DNA from: Phoronis australis
Taxonomy: Eukaryota > Phoronida > Phoronidae
NCBI GenBank assembly: GCA_002633005.1
Contig: NMRA01000177.1
Coordinates: 64,001-124,000 of the forward strand
DNA: 60,000 bases
Direction: 5' to 3'
Part shown: positions 1-12,300 of the stretch, piece by piece
Position numbering within the stretch: the first letter of the stretch is position 1
Layout of the letters: each line of letters starts with the position of its first letter
The notes under the pieces: generated by a model
Told to the model about the DNA's origin: nothing
What the model saw: only the letters and a program-made list of their open reading frames with translations
Database searches by the model: none
Translations under genes and position numbers: made by a program

Positions 1-282
1 ACAACTTCCGCCTTGCCACCATTTCTGAGATGTGTGGGTGTAAACCGCCTCTTGACACCAATCATCTACGCTGTGTCAACTGCACTGTGTCAAAAGTTAA
101 TATCTAAATGGGACTTTTGCTGCACTGTTGAATTGTGGGAGAAAATTCACTCTTTCCATTCTCTAAGCTAGAACTTCTCACCACAAATGTATCTCGAGTG
201 TCCCGTAACGTGTTCCATTTTCCAGATCTTGAAAATTGTCTGCTTGTATAACCTTTTATCTTCATGTGCTGTTTTGTTTCAG

Positions 283-352
283 GAACCGATGAAGTCACGG
301 GCACCGCAGCTACACTTGGAGTATAGATTTTATAAACAACTTGGCCAAGCAG
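283..352 (+). CDS. CSNK1G: CSNK1G exon: kinase N-lobe, [20 protein letters not shown]
   Basis: The acceptor is TTTCAG at 277-282 and the donor GTGGGT starts at 353. It reads in frame from GAA at 283 and ends in phase 1 (final G of a Glu codon). The residues match the alphaC region of CK1 gamma kinases. The exon carrying the ATP-binding lysine must precede position 1. Confidence 0.96.
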
Positions 353-3300
353 GTGGGTTGCTTACGAAATCTCCTGGGTATTTCTGTGTTTGTGATGACA
401 CCACCCCACTTCCTCAAATGGCGGCCAGGGCTGTTGTGTTTGGGTCATGTGTTCACTTTGATTACTGTGTGCCAGTTTGGAAAGCATTTCCATAGCTATT
501 CCTTCTATTGATAGCCTGCCACTTGAACGGTTTTGCATTACGTTTAATAACGGGTATTGAATAATCGCTAATAGTTAGGAAATTATAGAATATATATGTC
601 TGTCTAATGACTAGTTGTTTCCTGTATTTCAGAGGGTGTACCCCAGGTTTACTATTTTGGACCGTGCGGCAAATACAATGCTCTAGTACTAGAGCTGCTT
701 GGGCCAAGTTTAGAGGATTTATTCGACCTCTGTGAGCGTAAATTTTCTCTCAAGACTGTCTTAATGGTGGCAATACAGTTGGTAAGTACTCTGCGCCGTT
801 TGGCGTTTTGCGTTCAAGAACCTTTGTTATTGGTGCAATGAAAGTATGTGTTTTGTACAAGGTACTAGCAATAGAAATGTTGAAAACTTGCGTGCGTTCA
901 GTAACGCTAGGACCTAGCTTAAATCTATCCAAAGTCACATGTTCTCGTTTCAAATGTACGTCAATATCTCGCGTAATATCGCAGAATTCTTGCTTTTTAG
1001 CAAGGTCTTTGCGTTACTGAACGGAAGGCTTGTGTGACCTGTCTGCTGAAGATTTCTGTGTATGTATGTATGTAAGCAAAAATCCGAAAATACATCCTGG
1101 GTGGTATTTATGTTCATGTGAACCCTGAAACTTTTTCAGGTTTTATAGCAAATAAACAAAAAAAATAGCCTTTTCATCCGTAAGCTCTTTTTGCAATATT
1201 GCTGACAGCTCTTTTCTAGTAAATTACTATAAAGAGAACATCTTGGGAACTTTCCAGTTAAGCACGAGATGCACTATTGATACATCCACGTACATATTGG
1301 AGTCTGCCAAAAACATGCCTCGATGTATTTTTGCATTTGTATTTTGTCCTGAAAATACAATCTGATGAATATACACGACAGACTTTGACTCTTAATTTCT
1401 GGTAATAAAGCTAGTGCCAGTTTCGCTACGTTGTAATGCACGGCTGACAATTCAGGCATTCGACTGTAAATTTCTATCCTCCTTTGCCTCGTGAACTATG
1501 TAGTTTGAACTAGTAGGCTCAATACGGACGTTGTTTGGTTTTGACTGTGTTGTGTTATGTTCTATCACTGGATCTTTTGAAAATCGTCAGTTCAGATGAA
1601 AAGTTACTCATTTAGGCACTGGGAGAGGTCTGGCATCATGCTCATTAATACAAGGGTCAATTTGGAAAGACACGCCCATGGATCAAGTGACCTCCAGGGC
1701 TTCAAATCCATGGGTCAGTTTAGAGGACCCATGGGTCGTGTTATGCCTTTTTCTTCTGAATTTTTTGAGAGGCGTCTTCTTTCATCTGTGTTTTTGTTTG
1801 CCATCCCAATGCGTTATGTGATTGACTGTTTTTTGTTTCGTCACAGACGCTACGAAAAAGTTTGATCTGCTGTTCTGTATAAAACCTTTGAAAGTCTGTA
1901 AATAGTTACTTGTCCGCATTGCCATCGTGTTAATGCATATTACATTCTTCTGCCCACACAAAATGAGGCGTGATTGCCAACGTAATTTTAATGCCACAGT
2001 TGGGCGGAGTTGAGCAATCATAGTGCATTAACGAAATTCTTATGCACCAACGAGGCAGGACTAAAATTGTCCCTGCTAATGTGATAAATGCACGGACCTC
2101 AGTGATTATTTTCAATAAAAAAAGTCATTTGTCTAGTTTCTATGATTGTGGGTGTGTTACTGATAGCATCTTCGGGACTGATGACCTCTTTGTCTTTCAG
2201 CTTACGCGCATGGAATATGTGCATTCAAAACATCTGATCTACAGGGACGTCAAGCCTGAAAACTTCTTGATTGGCAGGCAGTCGAATCGCCGTCAGCATA
2301 TCATTAGTATAATAGATTTCGGTTTGGCCAAAGAGTACATTGACCCGGAAACACACAAACACATCCCCTACAGAGAACACAAGAGTCTCACTGGCACAGC
2401 TCGCTACATGAGTATTAATACACACTTAGGGAAAGGTTAGTAGATATTTCAACATCACTGTAACTTGTGATGGCAGTTGTACTTCTGTTGGAGGATCTGT
2501 GTCCATTTTTGTCCACAGCGTGTCTCATTTGTATTTTTGGTAGTAGTCTGTTTTGGTGATCAGCATCTGGTTTACTGTCTGTGTGTGATTTCTCTGTAGC
2601 GCAGTTTTCTAAAAAAATCATGAATTTTGTCTGGTAAGTCATAGTTGTGGGGAAAAAGTCCAAATCTTACTAAAAACATCCAAAAGTTAATGCATCAATT
2701 TTCACTGAAAAGTAAACCCAACTTTTTTGGCAGTTGCTGTGGTTGTATACCAGTTGTTCCGGGTTTGGTATTAATTTGCTCACGTGGTGTGGATGGGAGA
2801 AGGGTATTCTACATTTTAAAGCTGCCTTTCGCCCTGTTTAGCTGGCTATAAAACGAAAATGAAATTGAGCCTTTTACTCGCATGAAATCGGTCTCACAAT
2901 AACTTGCTGTGGGAGGATTCTATTTTTGTAAGTGACAAGAAAATCAAAATCATCGGCGACTCAAGAAAACGCTTCAGACCTTATTGAGGTTGGCCAACCC
3001 TAAAATCATGAATTTGACAGTGGCACGTGTGTGCATAGCCTGTGACTTGAGTTGGCAATAGGAATGGAATCCTATCGTGGGAGGGTATCTTATGAGATGG
3101 ATGGTGTAAGGGAAATGGAATCCTATCATGGAAGGGTATCTTATGAGATGGATGGTGTAAGGGAAATGGAATCCTATCATGGAAGGGTATCTTATGACAT
3201 GGATGGTGTAAGGGAAATGGAATCCTATCATGGAAGGGTATATTAAGAGATGGACGGTATTGGGGTAAATGGTCGAATTCAATTTTCGTTTTAGCCAGCT

Positions 3301-6300
3301 AAATAGGGCGGAATGCAGCTTTAACCTACGAGAAATTTCCAGTTATAGACGCACGAGCTTTCTCCTCTTTGGGATAGTACAACTGTTACAATCCTGTCAC
3401 CTCCTGTTTTCGTGGGTGGCTGTTTCTCAATAATGAACACGACTAATCTGTACCTAGAAGAAATATTTTCTTGTGCTAGTTTCTTCTGCCATGAAACCCG
3501 GAGCGCCATTCCAGTTCAGCAGTTCAGTAAATAGCACACATATGCATTTCATTTGTTTTGTTTTTATTGGTTGATTGTAGATCTGATGTAGTGTGATCTC
3601 CATATTGTGTTGTGTAATTGATTCCAGCTCGTTTGTCGCTGTTAGCAACCTCTCAGTAATAACCTGTGGGGCATAAAGCTGGCTAATATTTAATATTACC
3701 TTTGTCATGCCTCAGTTGTTTCATGTTGGAAGTCGCTTTGTTGTGTGTCGCTCAAGCGTTATAATCTGTGTTACATTTGAGTCAGTCAGGTGATATTTAC
3801 TGCCATGCAGATGACATGAACTCATCCTCACTGCCGTACACGCTACTTTTTGCAGAACAAAGCCGGCGCGACGACTTGGAAGCCCTTGGTCACATGTTCA
3901 TGTATTTCTTGAGGGGAAGCCTGCCGTGGCAAGGGCTGAAAGCGGATACGCTAAAAGAAAGATACCAAAAGATTGGCGACACAAAACGTGCCACACCCAT
4001 AGAGGTCCTCTGTGAAGAGTTTCCAGGTAGTGAGCCAACGGATAATTTATTGACTAAATAGGCAATAACTACTCAACTATAACTTTCTTTCCTGTGTCCT
4101 TCAAAACTCCCATAATATGAAATACTTGGATGGTTTTTCCAATTTATGGATTAAAGCTTCATGCAGCACCATCTTTGAAAACCTTCCAAAGACTTAGGTT
4201 CATGTTTTGAAATGGAATTTTATTTTATGGCAAGTTAACGTGATAAAACCTTGTAATGCGTGGAGTTCACTGATTGCTTGAATTGACTTAGTTTGTTGAT
4301 CCAGGGCTTGGAATTTTCCGCGGAAACGCGGATTTCCCCTTTTTTAGAATGTGCTTTCCGCTTTTTTATATTTCCGCGTAAAAAAATCGGATTTGATATA
4401 AAATTTCCGCGGCAAATTCCTTTCTTACCGCGGCGTTGCAGACGACGTTCACCTCGAAAAGCGGAAGTTGCTCTTTATGTTTCGGAGGAACGTAAATTGT
4501 CAACATTGCCGGGGCATCTGGGACAGTGTGGTGGGATTTTCTCGTGTTATTGTTAAGCGCGGCGACAAATACTACCGCTCTGCAGCCAAAAATGTGTGGG
4601 TTGGGAGTGGACGGGCGAGCTAAAAGGACGCAAATGCATGCTACTGATGGTGGTAACGTTTTTTTTTTTTTTTTTTAGTCCCGATTTTTGTCGGGGAAAT
4701 CTTGACCATTTCAAGGCTGGTTATCGGGCATGATTCGGGCCGTAAAAGTTTCAAAGTTTCTGCGTTTTTTGTCATTTGGTCATTCCACGCCCTGTTGATC
4801 CCAGTTTGAAGTTTACGGTTTTGGCTTGACCTAGCTTAGGACTCTGTGATACTTTAGTCACATGTAAACATTTGCAGTTTCACAAACTTTAGGTTGTGAC
4901 TGATATTTGTGGACCAGTTTGTGTGGGCCTGTTTCACCGCTAAGACTTTATCAAGTATTGAGTGTCTTGTCCTGAAGAGAGTTAGGTTCAGATGATGGGA
5001 ATGTTGTGTGTTACCTGGTGTACAGGTAATTTGTCTTCGTCTCTGGTGTTTGTCTTGGCAGGAACACACAGCAACTTTTTGTACTGTACAACTGTATACC
5101 TGAACTGGGGTACATTTCATCTTCTAAAATGTTGAACTTGCCTCCGTTTGGCCATCGTGGAGATTGTTATTTTTGCAACATTAAGTTAACACTGATTGCT
5201 CCATGATTCTTTTCTGTGCTCTGTACCCATCTTTTGAGCTGAATGTTAAAGTCCAGACACGAAGGTTCTAAAGATAGGACTCCAGGCTCATTTACCACAC
5301 TACATGTAGTGCTAGCCCCAAATGCAATCTCAACGGTTGCTAGTCTTCACCGATTGGCGTTGTTCTGCCAGCTGCTCTTAATCGGCTATTATTGCACAAT
5401 TGAGAGAAAAGAAAACATGTTTTTAACGTTTGTAAAAAGCCACTTCTTTTGTTCTGCAGAAGAGCTTGCTCAATACTTACGCTATGTTCGTCGCTTGGAC
5501 TTCTTCGAGACCCCCGACTACGACTACCTGCGAAAACTGTTCCAAGATCTCATGGAGAAAAAGGGCTGGGAATGCGACTGGGACTTTGACTGGTCGGGCA
5601 AGCATGCTTCGTCAGTGAGTAATAATGTGTGTTCCTAGACTCTTCATCTTCTTAAACTTGATGCTGGATTTCGTTGAGTTAATGCTCTTGTTTGCATTTT
5701 TGGTCTCAGGCGACATTTGTAAGGATCCACCCAATCACTTGATTACTCTTTGTGAAATTTTGAATATGTGTTATTAAGGACTGCAACACCTGCCAGTTTT
5801 TGAACGCCTGGAACTGCGTGTGTACTCGTGGCATTTTCATTTTTTATGCACCCACGTATACCTATGTGGGTGTGCACTGTCATCTTCTCTTTCTCATTCT
5901 CCAACGTCCAGGTGTCGGCGTGTACTGCTGCATCTCCCTTTTAGGGTCTTCAGTAAACTTGGCAAATGTGGACGTATCTGACTACTGCTGTCCCCTTTGT
6001 GGCAACCTGATTTTTTTACATTCTTTGCTGTATCAACCTAAATGAAATTTCATGAAGCTCGGCAAATAGTTGCCTATTGAGATGACGAAGACACTTTCCG
6101 AAATTTAGAAGGATTCGACGAATTCTGTTTCCTCAAGTGGCAGTTTTTATTATTTGGATTTTTTTAGCATCTGCCTCTTAGTCTGCCAAACCACTCAAAT
6201 GATTACTATGAAATTTTACAGATGTGTTTTATTGAAAAGAGCTCAGCTGACATTGATTATTGTAGGGTTCCTTCTTTTGCGGCACCCCCTTCCTTCATGG

Positions 6301-9300
6301 ATATTGTGAAATTTGGTATATGAGGATACCACAGCTGACAGTGATTTTCGGAGGCTCCTAACCACTGTAGGGCCTCTAAGTGGCATTTTTTTGCCTCTGC
6401 CTAAATAAATTTGTTGTATGTGTTCTTATTGTGGAGAGCACAGCTGATGTTCGAGTCTGACTAATTGGGTGTCGCCCTAGTGACAATTTAAGTTTTTTCA
6501 AATATGTCTCAATGTCTGACAAGTTCATTGATAGATCTTCATGGAATTTAGCAAATAAGTTTATGTAGGTGGCGACAACACTTGCCCAGATTCAGAAACA
6601 TTAAACCTGTGTGTGCCCCTTCGTTGCTATTTTTGTTTTTCTCTGTTTTCTGACGTGTCTCCCTGTCTACCAGTCACCTGAAGACAGTGAAGAATAAGCA
6701 TGAAAGTTTGACAGCACTGTTCCTTTTGAGGAGAGCTTGGCCGGCATGTTTAAGACAGAATTGTTGAGTTTCGTTTTGGCAATGTTAGTTTTGTTTGCAT
6801 CTGTCTCAGTGTCTACCAAGTTCTTTGATCGTTTATAGAATTTTGGATGTGTGATCCTACTGATCATGGTGTGGACTGCCATTGATTTTCAAACAGTTTC
6901 GACTACTTTTGCACCCGCAGTAGCATTTTTTCACGCTCCTGACTCGATGCCTAACAAATTCCTTGTTGGTTTTTGATGAAGTTTAGCACGTGTTCCCATT
7001 GAGGGTAACACTTTTGATGTTAATTTTTGGATGGATTCGACGACGGTGGTGCTCTTATTGGTATGGCGCTTCATTGTGTCTGCCTCAATATCAACCTAGT
7101 TGTGTGAAGGATCTTCATGAAATTTAGCATATTCGTCCCTGTTGAGGAAAGCTCAAATAGTGTTGATTTTTGGACACATCTGATTAACTCGGCGCCCCCT
7201 AGTGACAGGTTATTGCACCTGCCTTAATATGTTCCAAGGTGTTTGGTGGATGTCATTAGTTTTTGCTGACTTTGACTACCAGCAGCTTCCCCTGGTGTCT
7301 AAAGTGCTTCGGGGTTTGTTCACAATTGTCGCCATTTTCAAAATATACTTTTTTCCAACCTACCTTTCCCATCCTGCAAACGTGTACCAGGATTTATTTA
7401 AAACTGTAATCTGTATCTATATGTCGACCATTGCCAAATGTCCATGACAACACACAATCAAAGTGATATAAAAGCTGTTGGTTGTTTGCCATGTTTATTA
7501 AATAAGTAAGCATTGAAGTTTGTCTCCTTGCCTTGTTATTTTTATGTCATCAATAGCGTATGCCAGCAGTAAGCCTCAACCTCTCCCTCCCTATAGCTTA
7601 CGTTTTGTGCCATGTCGGCATTGTAGGAAGTGTCATGTAGTGGTCCAAGTAGTTCAGTTTGAGCTCAAAAGTCAGGTGACAGCTCCTGTCTACACTCACT
7701 GATTAGTCAGTTACAACAATTATGTTTGGATATTTACAGCAATTGGGAGTGTATAGGTCAGGCTTAAAAGACAACTAATGTTGTAAGTAGGTCCGTGTGT
7801 TGGTTGTTTGTTTCATCTCATGTTTCATTTTAACCAGGCCAACAGTGCTGTTCCCGAACACACACCATCACCAGGCAGGGATCCAAGAGGTCGCCACCCC
7901 AGTCAAAACAACAAGGTATGTGTCTGCTTTCCCTTAGATTGCTGTAGTTTGCTGTAGATTGCTGTACTCTTTAATGTCACTGGGCAATATATGCAGCAGT
8001 ACACAGAATGGAGTTCTGTCCACACTGTTCCAGTATTTAGTAACTGTGTTCGAACAAGTACATAAGTTTCGTGTACTTCTTTTAGTTCACTTACGTTTTC
8101 CTGAAATCTCCCTGACCGTAATAACTTGTAACTTTGCCACATTTTACAAACATCTTTTTGTGTCTAACGGTTATCCGGTAAACTTATCGCAATTGTTCTT
8201 AGTCGGAACAATTTATTTTCTGTGTTAAGGCCAGCACTCTAGATTATTAAAAAGGATTCCAATGATAAAAAACGAGTGACAACACTTACCGTAATCGTTC
8301 GGGTTAACGCCCTGGGCGGTTAAATTGGCGAACCCAAAAAATCGGGGGTGGGCGGTTAACCAGACATGGGCGCTTAAACGTGAAATTTCAAGAAATCGGG
8401 GGGGGGGNCGTTTCCTATTAGCACAGGGCGGTAATCACCAATCGTCAAAAGTAGGGGATGGGCGGTTAACCGAGCAGTGGGCGGTTAATTGGAAATCTTC
8501 AAAAATAGCAGGGGGGGGCGGTTAACCGAGCAGTGGGCGGTTAAATCGAAATTCACCTAAAGTAGGGGGTGGGCGGTTAACTGAGCATGGGCGTTAACCC
8601 GAACGATTACGGTAAGTGTCTGGATATGCAACAATATGTGAATGGGTTAAATGCTTCAAAGTGCCCAAAACCACCATTCTCCTGTGAACCACCATGTAAT
8701 TGGTTTTGACACTTCATCGATAGCCTTTTCGATAGAACTGCATTTCATGGTTGTGAATTCACTTTTGCAAAAACGAGGAAGTAGAAGACCACGGATTTTC
8801 ATTGTAAGATTACTGGTATCATCGATTTGAGCTTGCTGTGTGAAGGTTACTATAGGTACACTGTCAAAACTGGGTCACGAGGCTTATCAACTGGAACTTG
8901 GTGTGAGTTTTTTGTTTGAGTCTGTGGTGTTTGCATGCTTTTTGATGTCACGTGAGAAACTGAAGATTGTTACACCGTCATCAAACGCTGCAATCTTTAT
9001 TAGACCAATGCGTCAGCATTCCACTTAAGCCATGATAGTGGACGACAGTTTGTCGATCTTTTCCGCTAAACTCAACAGAGGTTCACTAATTTTTGGATTT
9101 GTTGTATCCTGTGGTGCACAGCGTAGTTAAGTAATAATTACTTATAAGTGAACAATGGTAATTAGTGTTCTGTTGGGCAGTTTGTACGGGTGTTCTGATG
9201 AAAAGGCAGATCATTGCAAGCTGGTGATTTGGGCTCTTAAACAGCTGGAATTCGATAAGTTGTTTTTCAAAACTGGAGTATGTGGTCTGACTTCCCCACT

Positions 9301-12300
9301 AATTGGCACAGGGCACTGTATAGCTTAAGCCCACCTCCCCCCGCCCTGCCCCAAAAGACGATAATTAACCTGTCCACTTTTCTTCTTTGTCTGTTTGTCA
9401 AGGAGATGATGATGTCTTTCATAAGAGCTTATCTGTTCCTATCCAATGGCTTTGAAAATCAGTCTAGTCGTAGGGTTGTGTAAAAGGGTCACAACACCTC
9501 TGGTGGTGCTAAATTGTTTCTTTCTCCAACAGACATCTTTCTTCCGTGTTCAGTGATTCAAGATGTGTCTGGCTGTAAAACAACTGATTCTATTAAAGGG
9601 CATTTCAAAACCATCAACTGCATGTTTACTTTTAAAGTCAGTTTATGTCAACAGGTTTCTATTAATTATAAAGCTGTTTTCGAGCATAGCATATAGAGTT
9701 TGTCAATCCAATATTGAAATTAAATTAAATTCTTGAAAGAATTCCAAATAGGTCATAGGGTCGTTGTTCAGCAGAATCAAATTTTGAATTCACTGTGGAC
9801 TTGGTGTTGTGAAGTGTTGATAGAATTTTGGTCGTCCTTGTCAAAGCATACTTTTGAGTGTACAAATGTTGCTTAGTTCATGATAGCTTGACCCTGACAA
9901 GTGCTGAGAAACCACGGATGTGTCACTTTGTCCAATCATAGCTTGTGTGTTGCGATTCATTAATACTAATTAGGTCCTGGAACAATCACAGTGCAAACTG
10001 TTAATTAGCAGCAAGTCATTTTGTGTGCATAGCTGGCTTATTGATGTCCCCTATTTCCTGTTAAGACACGTCTTGAGGAAATGTTTAATGAGGATTTCGC
10101 AAATTTCTGTATCATGTTCGAGTAAGTGTGTTAGCTGTGCAGCAGTCAGCATCCAATTCATGACCAAATAGAAGACCAATTCACGTTCATGAAGATTTAA
10201 GAGTGGAGGCCATAGGGTAGACTTCTGAAGTACGATCAAAGTTGCACTCTCTCGGTTGATTTTCCGTAGGAAATCTAATGCTAGTCAAACATAACCTGTG
10301 GTTGTCAACTGGAATTTAATGATTTATGACCTGCTTTCTATTAAACTGGTCAGTTGTGTAATGTAGAGGTCACTTTCTGCTTGATCAGCGTTGTTGTCCT
10401 GACTTAAAAGCATGCTAACTTCTTCCTTGGTTTTCGACAAGTCAGCGCTCTATCCACTACTAATCCAACTTCATTGCTTCTCCAGACTAACTGCTTGTCT
10501 AGCCCTCCTAGGTCTTGAACAGCTCGCCATCTTTTCCTTCACTGCTGATTCATAATTCGGAACACTGCGAAAACTCCATTCCCGCTGGGAAGTTACAAGG
10601 TTTTAATGGTGTGTGTGCGATATTTGCAGGCTCGTGGCGCCTGGCCTGAACCACAGCGACAATCTCAATTACTGGGACCCAACCCTCCTTCTGCTGATAA
10701 GCATGGTGGCTCAGTACAGGTATGTTGGTGAACGACTGTGCTGTGCAAACCCTCGCATGCCCTGGGTTCCCGCTTTGTTCTGGCTTTTCATCCGTGCTAG
10801 TTCGTGACCGCGTGGCCATCTGTTCAGTCGCCTGAACTGTGCATCGCCCTACGTTGACAAGTCGCAGTTCTTAGCATCCGCATGTGGCGTCTGCGTACGT
10901 CAGTGTCTGTGTAAACGTTGTGCAGTACTTTCCTAACGATGGTGGATCTAACATCTTAAGGCAGAGTTTGTTCATAACCAGTTAGTGCTTCTAGCTGCAT
11001 GCTACTGTATTGTCTGACTAACAGAGTTCATTATGTTATGGTAGATGACATTTGTGCCAATGTCTTCCTTTGGGCTACTTTTTAACAAAGTTTATTGTTG
11101 TGAATGCATCAAGTGCTAATACCGCATTGTCAAAGGTTGAAATCCGCATTTCCAAGCTTCACATTCATTTTGCCTTAACGATACCGTTACCCTGTCTCTG
11201 AAGCTCTCAGGTTTTTGGGACGTATAAACTTGTGATAATGAGCTTTGCAATTGAATTTATCCTTCAAAGTTCCTTTGAGCTTTTCACTGAACTCACGTTA
11301 GGGGGACAGTCATTCTTGTTTGGGTATGTATTATACCGTATGTTGTAACCAGGGAAGGCTCTTATTTCAGTTTGGAAAGTGGCTAGGGGTCCGTGGTGTG
11401 ATTTTTGTCCAGTTTGGTTGATGAAAAGTTAATATTGTGCAATCGTAGATTATAGACAACAGATTCGCAATTCCGACATTTTCTTGCGAAACATCCTAGA
11501 GGAGGCGCCACCCTTTCAACATAACAAGCTCAGCTTCCAGTTAGTGTATTGTGATGGGAAATTCTTCCATCCATTTTACTGTCTAGTGCAACGAAAAAAT
11601 AATAATTTCGGCACTGAAATATTGTCCGAGGTCTTGCAACAGTAGAGTCCAGAAATTTTGAGTGGCACTGACATGCTGTTGAAGTGCAAGATTGGTTTTT
11701 GAGTAGGCTTGGTGGTTATTTCCTGAGTATAAGCTTAATATAAGATGTTAATGTTTTATGAGCGTTTGACTAATTTAAACACGGATGTGAGTTGGGCAAA
11801 ATTGCTAATTCAAATCCTGACGAAATGATCATGATTAGGAGACGACGTACTTGCCGGAAATAATGCGTGCTATATCTGCCAGGTGTCGCTAGTGAATAAT
11901 GATGTCACGGCTTATGCGTAAGTTCACCGATATTAGCAGCCGGAAGAGTCGTGTTTATTTCAGCAGCCAGAGTGCAAATCATAGAAGGAAATTGTAGTTT
12001 AGAGAAAGGTTGGGCATTGTTCAACATGCTTTCTAACTGAGAGACACAACAATGCTGTTTACCAGCAAACTTGATATACAGGCAAGTTCAACAACAACTC
12101 ACACGACTCGCGCTGCCAACTTCCGAATTAAAAATGTTAAAAAGTTAAAACAAAAGCTACAAATAGTTGTGTACCTTGAGTCCCAGATGTGGTGACAACA
12201 CCTATGGTAAACGACAGTCATTTACGGAATTTAACGCCCTAAGAGGAAATGCTGATGTAGTTCACATACATTTGCTTGCAGGTGGTCAGTTCTAACAACG

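Larger units (their letters stand above)
2436..3855 (+). other. CSNK1G intron (1.4 kb) with a TTAA-flanked MITE
   Basis: The middle of the intron is the 501-bp element at 2820-3320. Flanks 2436-2815 and 3325-3855 show nothing recognisable. Confidence 0.85.

Noticed and set aside
3052-3246. Open frames on both strands with 17-residue repeats
   Set aside because: Produced by the 51-bp minisatellite inside a MITE; no other coding support.
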